From: Piscicola geometra
Lineage: Eukaryota; Annelida; Clitellata; Hirudinida; Piscicolidae
Direction: 5' to 3'
Length of the DNA stretch: 64,000 nucleotides
Assembly (NCBI GenBank): GCA_943735955.1
Contig: OX030960.1
Location: 4,721,287 to 4,785,286 of the forward strand
The position numbers and the translations under genes were made by a program. The notes beneath the pieces were generated by a model. It searched no databases. It saw nothing but the letters and a program-made list of their open reading frames with translations, and was not told the origin of the DNA. The first letter of the stretch is position 1. The number at the start of each line of letters is the position of its first letter. Below, one piece after another: positions 38,501-50,320 of this stretch.

Positions 38501-40937
38501 GAGAAAAAAAGTTTTTTCTTGGTGTTGTTACTTTTGTGCCGTAGTTGACGTCTAAACTTGATAATTTTATTTCGGTTTTCTTTAAATTGGATGCGCCTAA
38601 AGGTGAGTTCTTGTTTTTCTTTGCTTTTAATTTTACGTTTTAGTTTCGGTTTTGCTTTTGTAGGTTGAAAGCGCCAGTTTTGTGTTTTTTGTTTATATTC
38701 AGACATTGGCCTTTTGATATTATTTGGTTTCCGAGTAGAACTTAATTTTTGTAATTTTGATTGTTGTTGGTCACTATTATCGTTCATTGGCGTTGAAATA
38801 AGAGCTTTTTGTTGTTGCTGTTGTTTTGAGAATATTTTCAGTTGATTTTGTTTTCTTTGTTGCAGGGATTGTTGCAGTGATTGTTCTTGTTGTGTTTGTA
38901 GGAAAGGGTTTTGTACTTGTGAGTGAAACTTGTACAAGGCTCTGAAAAAGTATATAATTATTAAAAGATTTTTTTTAAAGGTTACCACAATTATTTTATT
39001 ATTATACTACGCTATCATAAAAGAAGAAAAAAATCACTAAAAAACTACTACTACCACTACCAATACTACTACTACTACTGTTTCTACTATTACTACCATC
39101 ACACATCCTGACATGCTCACTGATTTGTGGCTAATAGTTTAACCCTCGGAAGTGCAAACAGCAGGAATATCATCGCTTGCAGGCCGAGCACTCTAATAAT
39201 TCTATAATCAGTATTTCGTTGTCACTTTGTTTGCTCTTCATTTTGTTCTTTATTTTTTGGTTTGTTACAAATATTTATATAACTTCACCAGTATTTCATA
39301 TATTTAAAAAAAAGTATTTTTGCGGATCGGGTATTTCAAATAAGATATCGACATTTTGATTATATTTTTAGTTTCATCTATTTTTATTATCACGTTATAA
39401 AATACTTTTAAATAAAAAATTATGTATTTATTCTACACAAAGAATACAAATCAATACATTTCTCACCATTAAATCCACTCTCTAGTATGCGCCGACGAGA
39501 TAAAATCTCTCACGTCATCTATTCAGGCGTCGTTTATTCATTTTTCATTACTATGTGACTGATTAGTAATTTCATATGAAATATTTAATTTGTTTTTTTT
39601 GTCAATGTTGGCGGGAAAAAAGGTAGACTTCAGGTTTTTAATGAATTGCCAAATAATGATGTATTGTAAACAGGTGATAGTTGACTTGACTTGATTTTGG
39701 CATGATGATGCCTTAAAGAACAATGCAGACAATTAAGAGTCCAGATACACGTCTACTTTCAATTGATCTCGTAAACCACAAGTGACTTTCGATTAGAAAT
39801 GAGTAAAAAAAACTTTTTCAGCATTTTCGCTTGGTTTTCAATTTTTATGATTTAAAAAAAAATATTTACAATTATTTTGTTTGCTTCATTGCGTGAAAAT
39901 TTATTCAAAAATTATTAAAATTATAAGAATTGGAAAAAAATTATTTTGGAAGCTGACTCAATAAGGGAAAAAATCAAATAAACTAATAACTAGCTTCTGA
40001 GAGTTATCAGAGTCAACAAATATTATGTAATCGTTTTTTCTTTACGTTGTTAATTTTGCTGAAAGTATTTATCTGAATTACCTACATGAAACTGCAGAAT
40101 ACGTGGCATCTTGAATAGCCTTTATCTAACTTTATTTCTTTTTGATTTTGACATTTTAAACAACATTCAATTATCAAAACGATACTTTTAAAATAGGTCC
40201 AAGCATTTGAACGCCTTTGATTTCTGTCAGCACCACTTTTTCAAACAGTTAGCATTAATTGAATAATTGATAGAAGTCATGTCAATTGCAACAGAACATT
40301 TTGTTACATAACCGGGACTTAATATAGGTTTTATCTTTAAAATAGATCTATAATTGAAAAGAACCTTTGAAACATACTTGAAAAATACTAACAGATTTTG
40401 CAAACACAAAAGTTGGAATATCTAAATAATAAAGTCAATTTTAAAAGAGAAAAAAATTAATGAATTAAAATGAACTATATCTTTGATTTTTCTTACTCGA
40501 ACTTTTAAACTTGCCGTAAAATACTACTTATGAGTCAAACCCCGTATTTGATTGCTAAAAACAAAGAAAAAAAATGAAAGAAATGAAAACTATACATTTT
40601 TATCGAAAATGAAAATCAGAATTCATTAGTGCGTTTCATTGGAAAGATTTATTTTGCGTTTAAATAATGATTTCAGATAAATTATCGAATGCTTTTCTAT
40701 TTCAGGGAGTGCGCAGAAGACGTAATCAGTAAAAAGATTAGTTTTTATTCACAACGGCAAACATGAGTAATTAAAAGATACATTTCATGAGGCAGTCATA
40801 GTATTCTTATCTAATAAACACATTAAAGCTTACATCCATTTGATGCCAGAAGTGCCTTGGAGAAAGAATAGAAAGCTTGCGATAAGGATGAATGGGTAGA
40901 AGAGTGAACACATACCAAACTTCATTTTAAACTTCAT
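35373..40937 (-). CDS. Wnt11-like secreted signalling protein, 7 exons (whole gene)
   Basis: Wnts are secreted, lipid-modified, cysteine-rich ligands for Frizzled receptors. Exons, 5' to 3' on the minus strand: 40834-40937, 38295-38941, 37650-38119, 36352-36454, 35953-36028, 35632-35751, 35373-35547. Every junction phase matches, giving 564 residues (vertebrate Wnt11 is about 350). Wnt11-type landmarks: GIKWIAL directly after the signal peptide (vertebrate Wnt11 GIKWLAL), [13 protein letters not shown] (vertebrate NCSSIELAPNY), [16 protein letters not shown] with the acylated Ser at about residue 423, SPDYC, and the C-terminal MCCGRGY with YHWCCEVQC. Two insertions explain the length: about 140-150 basic, Gln-rich residues ahead of the first cysteine block, and about 80 Asn-rich or acidic residues between CGCG and WQGC. 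The start is supported by a classic signal peptide and a split Ile codon that restores GIKWIAL. Wnt family is certain; the Wnt11 subfamily is very likely. Confidence 0.93.
35632..35751 (-). CDS. Wnt11 exon 6
   Basis: Phase 2 in and out. It encodes [20 protein letters not shown] followed by [19 protein letters not shown]. It aligns with the Wnt11 linker (DSELVYLQSSPDFC...GSHGT). Confidence 0.93.
35953..36028 (-). CDS. Wnt11 exon 5 (76 bases)
   Basis: A very short exon found by phase logic. Acceptor TTTTAAAG, phase 1 in, and a donor AG|GTAAAA in phase 2. It encodes [20 protein letters not shown], matching Wnt11 LKTRYLSATKV. Without it, exons 4 and 6 do not join in frame. Confidence 0.88.
36352..36454 (-). 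CDS. Wnt11 exon 4 (acylated serine motif)
   Basis: Acceptor AATTTTCAG, phase 0 in, phase 1 out at G|GTAAGG. It encodes [19 protein letters not shown] and [23 protein letters not shown] carries the conserved serine palmitoleoylated by Porcupine, and it is intact. Confidence 0.96.
36455..37649. other. Wnt11 intron 3
   Basis: 1.2 kb. Around 37000-37090 there is a decayed ATC/ATA-type trinucleotide tract that keeps long frames open on the plus strand. I see no gene in it. Confidence 0.65.
37650..38119 (-). CDS. Wnt11 exon 3
   Basis: Acceptor CATCATAAAG, phase 1 in, phase 0 out at AAAG|GTGGGT. It encodes [20 protein letters not shown] and [13 protein letters not shown], then an insert of about 80 residues, then [20 protein letters not shown] and RHNSAVGRK. 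The conserved parts match Wnt blocks AFVYA-IARACTSG-CSCG, W-x-GC and LHNSEVGR. Confidence 0.94.
38295..38941 (-). CDS. Wnt11 exon 2
   Basis: Acceptor TACTTTTTCAG, phase 2 in, phase 1 out at GGAG|GTTTAG. It begins [13 protein letters not shown], continues through a Gln/Lys/Arg-rich insert, then [40 protein letters not shown] and NFKADLIG. The frame runs on upstream to an ATG at 38988, but the spliced start restores the family motif and is preferred. Confidence 0.93.
38942..40833. other. Wnt11 intron 1
   Basis: 1.9 kb, AT-rich, with a short imperfect CTA trinucleotide tract at about 39045-39100. I see nothing else. Confidence 0.7.
40834..40937 (-). CDS. Wnt11 exon 1 (signal peptide)
   Basis: ATG at 40937, with a second in-frame ATG at 40925. 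It encodes [20 protein letters not shown], then [14 protein letters not shown], and leaves in phase 2 at AT|GTAAGC. A hydrophobic core followed by a small-residue cleavage site is a textbook signal peptide, and GIKW is the start of mature Wnt11. Confidence 0.9.
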
Positions 40938-43900
40938 AAATATAATAACGGGTTGGTGAAAATTTAAATACAGAATCCAAAAATTATTTTGCTATCAAAT
41001 CTCTAGAAAGAGCAATAGAAACTCTTGTATTAGCTAGATTCAATCTGTCTTTGGTGCTTTATGTCAGTGGGCAAAGTGCATCAATCAAAATATAATCTCA
41101 AAAGGATTGGCTGCAGATCCTAAGTCCCGCCTACTAAGTCTCGACTTGATAATTTTCTCTTTTAAATTTTTCTGCAAATTTGAAAAAATTTAAATTGTAT
41201 AAAAATAAAATTGTTAACCACATGTTTTGAAAGATCATTATATAATCACGATGATTTCTCCACATTGTTTCAATTTCCTAAATAGGATAAACTAAAAAGA
41301 AAAATAGTTTTTTCAACAACTATTTTAATTAGTTGAACACTTATTCTGCTTTTTAAACTAGTTTTTTCCAAGGCTAAAGTCAACATTCTGGGTGGTCTAC
41401 CACGAGGGTCTCATCTCAAAGAAGAGCAAAGGACCATAATGATACAAAAGACACTGCATCGTCACCAAAGTCCTCTGATTTATTCGTGAAATGATGTCTA
41501 AAGACGTCATGATTCTACTGATTTTAAACTTTTCTCGATCTTATTGAGTTGTTTAACTATTTTTATTCTATTTTTATATCTAAATGAATTTGACTTTTTA
41601 TTTCCGATTATTTTCACCTCAAGCAAACAACCGAATGAATAAATCTCCGCGTTGATTTACGCGTGAACGGGCGCCCCTAGTGTCTGGCCACTTGTTGTAT
41701 TTCACAGTGTAACAGTGTGTTCATCAGCTCCCTGTCAAGTCCACCAGTCTCACTGTCTCCGTCGGTTTCTTCAAAGGAATCTTTATGAGGAAGTGATGCA
41801 AAGATTTATTTGTCTGCTACCTCACAAGTCATGCTTGTGTGCCTAGTTTCTTGGTTCTAGTTTTGGCTTTTATTGAGTTTTCCTATTAGAATTCTAATGC
41901 TTATGATTTTTAAATTAACTTATATAAAAGTATTTTTTTACTTTTTTTTCTAAAATAAAAATGGAATTCTTCATCTGGAAGCAAGTGATTATTTCTATTA
42001 ATCTGAGCACCTAGCGTTTAAATTAAAACTTACGTTATTTTCTAGCCANNNNNNNNNNNNNNNNNNNNNNNNNNNNNNNNNNNNNNNNNNNNNNNNNNNN
42101 NNNNNNNNNNNNNNNNNNNNNNNNNNNNNNNNNNNNNNNNNNNNNNNNNNNNNNNNNNNNNNNNNNNNNNNNNNNNNNNNNNNNNNNNNNNNNNNNNNNN
42201 NNNNNNNNNNNNNNNNNNNNNNNNNNNNNNNNNNNNNNNNNNNNNNNNAGCCATTAATTAATCAATCATGACGGTTTTACAAATAATATAGAAACTCTAA
42301 GTCAAGAAAAACATTATTTTTTCCCCAATTTTTACCTATTTTGAAATGTACTCAAGCAAAATTATATTTTTTTATTATACTAAATGTATTTTTCTTCAAT
42401 CATGAGTAAAAAAATACTTTACGTACGAATATATTAAATAAACTTTATCTAGGCCCAACAAGACAGCAGGAAAAAAAGAAGAAAAATGAAAAAATACAAA
42501 AGAAAAAATATAAAAAAAAGCAGTGATATAAAGAGAAACACAAAGCTAAAAAAAATACGCAAAGATTGAAAAACACAAACCTTAAAAACAAAAAAATACA
42601 CAAAAAACACACTGAGACACACACAAGAGCAGAAGTACAAGGACATTCGAGGTCATCAAAGGCAATCACCTTATCAGCGGCATCTTTGATCGCGTGATGA
42701 GAAGTTTTGATTAATAAGAAGGAGGGTTTGAAGACAGTAGCAAGATAAGATATTGCTTGTGAATTATGTTCACATTTGACTTTCTTTTTCTTTTAAATTT
42801 TTTCATTTTATTTTTGGGTCATTTAAGCGAAATATCACTAACTTCTACTATCATAATAATTTTTCAAATTTAAATTTCAGTACAATTTCAATACGAGATC
42901 CTTCTTCTTGAGCAAAATTTTTCTTCATTTGGGAATTTGTGACAACGATCAAACGCGAGACCACCTCAGTATTCGACGCTGAGTCATTATGAGAACCTCC
43001 CGATAAAAGTGCTTTGACTTTTGAGTACATCCTTAGTGCTCGAACCAGTACGAATTTATTGTTTAAAAAGTTGTTTATTCGTACTTATGTTAAACTTTGA
43101 GGTTTTCATAAAAGTGAAAAAATTAATTCGCTCTATTGAAACATCCGGCACTTTAAATATTTTTCGTTTAATTATTACCAATCAAATTCTACTTGGTTCA
43201 ATACTGTACAAATTATATAAAGTTGATTTATTTTCATATTCTTCATGGTTTTATATTAAATTTTTTTTTAAAACACGTGTGGTTGTGTGTGTTCGATTGA
43301 TCTTTCAATGCTCTCCTAAACAAACTTTCTCCTCATCTTCTTCAGATCAATTTCTTCTTCATATATTGTATAAGTTTCTTTCTATGTAGAATTGTCGTAC
43401 AGGTAAGCGATAAGTTGAGCAAAATTTCAAAACACTGTTTATAATCATTCGGAGGTTTTAGTTTTCATTCCTTCTTCAGAAGCTTCAATAGGATTTGAAT
43501 TTTACAGTTTTGTTTTTGACGGGAAAAAAGAATGTCAATGTCCTAATATGGTTAATGAGGTAGAGAATAGTGGGAATGAAAAAACAGAGCCGAGGAAAAA
43601 GAAGAAAATGAAGTTTCAATCGGTCTCTAATTCTATTCAGTACGTTATTTAGACCTAAATTAATGCTTCCTCAAATCTAACGTATTTCTTAAACTTTCTT
43701 GTTTATTTCAAGTTAAAAAATACAGTAAAATTCCATTTTTGAAATTAAAAAATGTTATCATCAGTAACACTACAGTAACAACATTCAATTCCAAGATTCA
43801 TAAAATCTTTTTAGTGCGCTAGAAATCCCATAAATTTGTGAAAAACATCTGAGAATTAAACAAGGTATCAAGTTTTTAAAATTTTTCGAAAAGCTATTAA

Positions 43901-44107
43901 AATAATTATTTGCTGATTAGTTTTTTAATTAAACGATAATTCAAGAAATAAGGCACTTAAATAAATGATCTTATAAAATATGCATTCAAGCAAAGTAACA
44001 CATGTAAGTGGAAATGGGGTTGATGTCTCAAAAATATTCCGTAAAAATTAAATTTTTTGGTTTCAAGAACAGTGTTAATCTTATCTGAAACAATTGTTAA
44101 GTGGATT
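40938..44107. other. Intergenic region between Wnt11 and SoxE
   Basis: It should hold the Wnt11 promoter. It includes an assembly gap and, at 42470-42620, an A-rich tract that mimics a Phe-rich open frame on the minus strand. A 122-codon frame at 43021-43389 has no recognisable features. No gene supported. Confidence 0.55.
42049..42248. other. Assembly gap (200 N)
   Basis: Exactly 200 N, the size often used for a gap of unknown length, so local distance here is not reliable. The sequence ends in TAGCCA before the run and resumes with AGCCATTAAT. Confidence 0.99.
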
Positions 44108-45000
44108 TTAAAACGAATTTTTCAGAGTATTGTTAGAAGTATGATAGTTATTGGTGAATGGAATGAAGGCGGTGTTTTTGTGGTTAACAAGATTGTTGTA
44201 GAGGTCGATGTTCGAGAGAGTTGATGGGTCGTTACTTTCCGCAACATATTCTTTGTAGTAGTTGTTCAATGGAGTGTTGTATGAGTTCCAGGTGAGTTCA
44301 GTTGGCGCTGATACTAAAAAGTCATTGTTGAACTTAGTGGAGTAATCCCTGTTACTGTTGTTGCTGCTACTAGTAGAAGATACTTTTTCAGAGTTTTTTG
44401 AGTATTGATTGCCTAATTTGGAATTTGGCTTGGTAGGCTTATCAAGGTTTAATATGTGCTCAGAAGGGCTGATGTTGTGGGTGAGAGAAGCTTGGTGTTG
44501 TTGGGAGTTTTGTTGGGAGTGTTGTTTTAGGTGGTGTTGTTGGGAGTGTTGTTTTAGAAGGTGTTCTTGTTGCAGTTGTTCTTCCTTTTGCTGATCATTG
44601 CCTTGTGTGTAGTCGTTAGTGAAGCTGTTGTTCTTTTCAATGCCGTTAACGCTGTTTTCACTGAAAGTATTACTGAAGCAATTTCTGTAATAGTCGTAGT
44701 AGTAATTGCTGTTTTGCTCGTTCAAAGCTTTTGAGTTATCATTGCAGTTGTAATGAAGGTAGTAATAGTTATTGATTTCATTTTCAGTATGAATGTTGTT
44801 GCTTAAACTATTGCAGTAGTACTGATTGTAGTTGTTTTTAGCTAGTAACAAAGAATGTTCAAGTAGGTTTGATGTTGCTGCTGCTACAGTATTGTCGAAT
44901 GTTGGGTTGCATGCAGTGGTTGTTGCAGTAGTGCTAGTTGTAACAGGCTGCAGGTTAGGAGGTGAAAAGTAGAAATCGTTCATATAATTCGAAGTGACTT
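44108..45000 (-). CDS. SoxE exon 3 (C-terminal region)
   Basis: Acceptor TTATTTTTCAG, phase 1 in, stop at 44108-44110. It encodes [20 protein letters not shown] and a long Asn/Tyr/Gln-rich region with a QQHSQQ-type repeat. This is presumably the transactivation part, but it is too degenerate to align by eye. Confidence 0.85.
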
Positions 45001-47986
45001 CTGAAAAATAAAGCAGATAGTTTAAAATGTATTTCATAGACTCTCAACATCAGATATATGAAAATGATTTTATACCATTTATTTTATACTTTTAAAATAT
45101 AAACCAGAATTTTAAAAACTTTAATCAGGCATCATCATTCTAGAGTACTCTACACAAAACCAACCCACCTGAGTGAAGCTTATCAACAAAACAGTAATTA
45201 TCTCGCAGCATTTGCGAGCAACTATTGTGATCACGTCCGCTTTTGGCGTTCTTGCTGGAGGACTCTTGTGGCATATAGAAAGGGATTTTGGGAAGATAAT
45301 GGCTGTAGTAACTACTATTTAGTTGGTCTTTGTTGGGTGTAGTGTAGTTAAAACCTCCGTACTCTGACAAGTAGTTGTTGAATAGATGGGTGTTGCGCTG
45401 ATGTATCTTGCTTGTATTGTTGTTGGCAACCGAAGAAGCCCACTCAGAAGCTCCTATTTCTCCAACATCATTTCCACTTCCACCACCAACATTGTCGGTA
45501 TTGGCTCGTGTTGATTGCCACTTTTCTCCTTCTGTCTTATCTTCCTCTTCATCAATATATGCATCTTCATACTCTCTACTTCCATCACCATCTCTCCCAT
45601 CTCTCGCTCTTTCAATATCTCCCACCGATCCATGCATCTCAGCAAACTTCATGTTTCCACACGTCATCTTCATTCGATCTCTCTCAGACTCGCATGACAA
45701 CGTTACATGACCCAAGGCAGTCATTGGTTTACCCTTGCGACGGGGTTGGTACCGGTATTGCGGATGTGCTTCCCGATGGAGGATTTTGAGTTTGTTGGCC
45801 TCGTCGATGAAGGGCTGCTTGCCTTTATCGTCCAAAAGTCTATCGGAATAAGAGGGTGAGGGTATTGAGCGAGTGGATTCTATAAACGGTTGGATGTGAA
45901 TAATAAATGTTAGAGAAAAATTGAAGAATTTAATAAAAGCGGTGAATGAATTGAGAAGCTGTAGGAAACACTCGTTGTGTGCAGGTAAGAGAAAATGAAA
46001 TAACTCTATTCGAATTAATTTTAACTTTGTTGTTTAAGCAAGTGTAGAAAGGTTTAATGTGTTTACAAGCGCAAAATGGCAAACAGTAAGAACAGCGTTT
46101 GAAATCCATACTACCCGGTCGATTACTACGTATGCGAAGGAGGTGGAGTTGGGATGAAAAGATGCATGCCATGCTTTAATGAAGATAAATAAGTGGCGTA
46201 TTCATGATTGAATCGAATGATACTTTTCATACTTCTAGCTTTGAAAATTTATTTATCTAATTAACTAAAATGTTAGATTTTTATTTTCAATAGTTCATTT
46301 TGTTATAAGAAATTTATTCATTCATATTTTCTTTCCGATTTTATTCTCAAATTTTGTTTATATTTATCTTATTGTCAGAGAATTCACTATCAAAGTCACT
46401 CTTATTGTGTGTGGGCTAATGCTTTACAATGGACGCCAATAAATGAGTGAATAAATTTTATATAATTATGTTGCGCCGTCAAAAGAAGATAATAATACTG
46501 ATAATAAAGCCAAATCGAACATTTAAAAGGCTAAATGAATGGAAAGGTTGAGTATTGATTGAATTAGCTATACATGTAAATAATAAAAACACAAATAAAG
46601 AAATAAGTAATAAGAAATTTTACTTCACAAATAGGTCGTAGAAAAATAAAAGTTTGCAGAAAAACTGAATAAAAAATAATTAAATTTTAAAATTGCATCA
46701 CAGATTTTTATAAATGAAAGTAGGACCATGATAAACTATAGTGTCATGATGTGATAGAGCAGGTCTAATCGGAAAAAAGTAAAATGCGATTGAAAAGTTT
46801 CAAATCATAGTTTTTTTATTTTTTTAAACTTAATTTTTATACTTTAAAGCTAATTGTTAAATTTTTCGATTTGATTCTCACCCAACATGCAAACTAGATC
46901 GTAGAAGATGAATGTACAAGTAGCAAGTGCTTTCGAATTAACAGTGTTACCAACGATAAGGCTTATCACTGGCAATTAAGGCCTCTCAGAAGACTGCACT
47001 GATAGGCCGCTTGATTACGTCCACAAGTGTCGTGTTAACATTTCTAATGATACCCAATACAATAACAGAGATATTCGTATCTACTAAAATATTCAAAGAA
47101 AATCTCTCTAATGGTGCTTGATGATACTCCAGTTACGTCACTTGCAATGTTCTGAGCCTGTACAGACCACCCAAGTTCCCTTAGCTGTTACTAGCAAGTC
47201 CTCAAGAGGCTCCCACACTAGAGGATGCCAACGTTTATGACACTCTTTTATTATTGTACGCAGCTTTTCTTAATGATGTGATAAAGATCCATACAGCTCG
47301 AAATTAACGGTCAATCATAGTCTCTTACCATAAAAATCAAACAATTTTTTAAAGTTTATCTTTAGTTTAAAAAACCTAAAATAAAATAAAAAAGATTTAA
47401 ATATTCCTTCTCTCCCCCTTTTCCGAATTTTTACCCATCCACACAATCCTCTCCCTCACCCAGCAACTCACCTCCACACTTTGCCTAGAGCCTTGCTCAA
47501 GTCTGCATTGTGCATGTTGGGATACTGTTCCGAGAGCTTCCTTCGGGCGGCTTGAGCCCACACCATGAATGCGTTCATGGGTCGCTTGATGTGATTACGC
47601 TTCCTGATGCCGCCGTCGAAGCCACTCATCGCAGCCGTTATTGCAGGGATGGCCACCGTTTGCCAGTTGTAACCATTCAACACATCGCTTACCGCCTTTG
47701 AAATTTGATTGTCGCTGTTGTCTATGGCGCTTGTTGATGTAATTGTATTTATATCTGTTGAAATGTTGTTGAGGTTGGTGGTAGTTTTGTTGCATAAGTT
47801 ATCAGTGATGTCTGAATGGCTGATGTTGCTGCTATCGTGTTTTGTATTGAAGCCATCATTGTCGTCGTCTTTGTGGTTACCAAGCAACAAATCTTCTTTC
47901 TTCTGAAAAAAGTTGCTTTTACTTTTTCCCACTTTTGATGAAGTAGTCTTGGTTTTCTTTTTATTTAGAGTTTTCTCCATTTTCAT
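44108..47986 (-). CDS. SoxE (Sox8/9/10-type) HMG-box transcription factor, 3 exons (whole gene)
   Basis: SoxE factors bind the minor groove at A/T-A/T-CAAAG sites and direct neural, glial, gonadal and skeletal programmes in other animals. Exons: 47472-47986, 45169-45839, 44108-45000; phases 2 and 1 join cleanly, 692 residues. The HMG box begins [20 protein letters not shown] at about residue 132 and continues [16 protein letters not shown] into [10 protein letters not shown]. The QAARRKL variant is diagnostic of SoxE. Just upstream, [18 protein letters not shown] (about 97-114) matches the SoxE dimerisation region (VSQVLKGYDWTLVPMPV), which fixes the subfamily. The intron inside the box after GKVWR is also at the SoxE position. 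The rest is Asn/Gln/Ser/Tyr-rich, with no K2 or terminal transactivation motif that I recognise. Start chosen at MKMEKTL; the frame is open further upstream to 48109. Confidence 0.95.
45169..45839 (-). CDS. SoxE exon 2 (second half of HMG box)
   Basis: Acceptor TTCCGATAG, phase 2 in, phase 1 out at CAG|GTGGGT. It encodes [20 protein letters not shown] and [14 protein letters not shown], the end of the HMG box with the basic C-terminal tail. An acidic stretch ([17 protein letters not shown]) and a Tyr/Asn-rich region follow. Confidence 0.93.
45840..47471. other. SoxE intron 1 (inside the HMG box)
   Basis: 1.6 kb. A less AT-rich block at about 46880-47240 reads on the minus strand as broken protein-like fragments (for example [17 protein letters not shown]) with many stops. 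It could be a decayed transposon, but I cannot name it. Confidence 0.6.
47472..47986 (-). CDS. SoxE exon 1 (dimerisation region, first half of HMG box)
   Basis: Starts at ATG 47986 (another at 47980) and leaves in phase 2 at GGAG|GTGAGT. A basic N-terminus ([19 protein letters not shown]) and an Asn/Ser/Thr-rich stretch lead into the dimerisation region and HMG helices 1 and 2. Confidence 0.93.
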
Positions 47987-49729
47987 AATTTTTAATATTG
48001 AGCAGTATGTGCTGGTGAATGGATGAGGTAAGATTAGCAAATATCGATTTAAAAAAATATATTTCTTTTCAAAATGTTTACTCACGTTTTTTTTAATCAT
48101 GAAAACCATAATAATAATAATATGATTGTAAAAACATCAAAAAAAAATTTAAAATTTATAAAATAAAAATTAAAAAGTATTTCCACTGAATCGAATAATG
48201 ACATTCCAGGCTAGCCATCTATCTTCACCAAACCTTATCACCCAATGCATTACTTTCATAAACTTTCATTCAACAACATATCTAGTAGAAGTTGACTTAA
48301 TGAATAATTAAAATTCAGGCTAATTAATCAAAAGGGACATAGTTAATGAGGCCTCTTGAGAGTGCAAGGCAGAGACCGACGCCTCGGAGTTCATTCTGGT
48401 CTTTGTATAAAGCATTCAAGAGCCCTTGTCGTTAAGTGTCTTGACTGCTTCACTAATCTTTTCTGCTTTAAGTTGCTGCTATTCAATAGTTTTTTTGTTT
48501 TTTTATACGTAGTTTGTACTCAGGGCTAACCATCGGACGTGAAGTTGAACATTTATTGAATGAACATATCTAATGATGTATCAAACCTTGGATCACTTTT
48601 ATAAGCAAAATTAAACAACATTGTTATAATGTTATTTTGGAGCGGAAATAACCTCCAATCACCGAAGTAGCTAACTTAATGACGGCAATATATCATATCT
48701 CATCAAGTTGTCAGGCGTCAAATGGATTCGCATTTAATGCCTCTACTGGCCGCTCGATAATTTTCAACTATAACTCATTCATTTTTGCTTTAGTAATTGT
48801 TTTTGTTTTATTTTTTATCCATTTATTAATTTTTATTAGTTCACAAAAAATTATTCGTTTCAATTCAATCAATCAATCATTAAGCAAAACGGCGAGCGCA
48901 CTACAATAGAAAGGGAGATTTTTGGAAATCTTAACTTCCAAAAGGATAATCAATTCCGCACTTACCAGTTCGACTGCAAAGTTGTTGGAGGGTATTGAGC
49001 AGAAACTTGATCAAGAGTCAATGTGCAGACGAGAGCTCGAAGGCTGACCCCTCTGATCAGCTCAAGAACATTAATTAATACTTTTTTGAGAAAAAGAATT
49101 ATTTTTTAATGAATATTTTGTTGAAATCAGAAGGGCTTTTGAGTTAGCAAGAAATGTATTAAACTTCAATGAGTCGATTCTCTAAGTCCGAGAATAAAGT
49201 TTTCCAAAAAGTATTTGGTCTCCAAGCCAAGAACCCAAACATGTAAACGCAGGCCTTTAAATGTTAAAAGCCTCGTGTGTGATCATAATTGAGTTAAAGT
49301 ATGACAAGTAGATATAAGTATGCAAATATCTCTTTGCATAATTATTATTAATATCTTTTTTAACTTTTATATGGGCTCAAATAGATCTATATTTATATAA
49401 ATATGTAACGAATTGGTGTTAGGAAAACACTTTGATTGGTTAGAAAGTTTGCAACTTTGTGATTGGCTGCTTTCAGAGTTGATTGGACCAATGGGAGACG
49501 CTAGCTGAAGAGATAAAGGTCAGTATAGGGTTTTCTGAAAAAATTAGTAAACAAATTTATTTTATAATAAAATGAAAGTTTAAAAAAAATAGAGTTAAAA
49601 TTATTTCATGAAATTTTTAATTATAATTATTTTTTGGAGGTTAAAGAACTAAGCAAGAAAGCTTCCAGAGAGTGAACCTAATGAAGGAAGTCAAGGATAA
49701 ACATTCCCAGCATCTTGATTGTGACACCA

Positions 49730-50320
49730 CATTGTCACCTCCAACTTCACCTGCTACATCGGTGGTTCTGTCAACATTATCTTCACCCACATCCTCATCA
49801 ACATCATCATCTTCATCTTCTCTGCTATCAGTATCATTTTCATCACCATCACTTTCTTCACCATCACTAACCTATTCATTACCATCATCGTTGTCACAAT
49901 CTTCTATACGGGGTGTAAAAAATGTGTTGTTTAACAAATTCATTGCAGAGTACTTTTTAGTTTTGAAAATATTGTTATATAAATACATTTTATTGATCGA
50001 TTGATTGAACATATTCACAATCATCCACATCCTTATCATTACTATCATCACCTACATCACATCAACAGCAGCAGCATCCTTCTTATATCCTTCATATTTA
50101 TCAACGTCGTTTTCATTTTCTTTATCATCATTTCATTATAATAATCATTTTCAGCATCCCTACCAATATCACTCTCATAATTATCAAAATCTTGCCTACC
50201 ATTGTTATCACATTCAATACCACCTTGAATATCATCATCATTTTTTATTTCACCATCCTGTTCATCAACATGACTATCAACATAACTATTAACATCATCA
50301 GCACCAACACCAGCACTCTC
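49730..50320. repeat. Decayed ATC/CAT trinucleotide tracts
   Basis: Interspersed ATC, CAT and CATCAC units over most of the span, with divergence. They produce Ser-rich, His/Tyr-rich and Asp-rich open frames on both strands, which is the expected artefact of such repeats. Confidence 0.65.

Noticed and set aside
38942..38988. ATG at 38988 as the Wnt11 start
   Set aside because: A good acceptor follows it, and splicing to the 40834-40937 exon restores the signal peptide and GIKWIAL in phase.
42445..42669. Phe-rich hydrophobic minus-strand frame
   Set aside because: It reflects an A-rich tract on the plus strand; no start context or homology.
43021..43389. 122-codon plus-strand frame in the Wnt11-SoxE interval
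   Set aside because: Non-ATG start, AT-driven composition, no motif or splice context.
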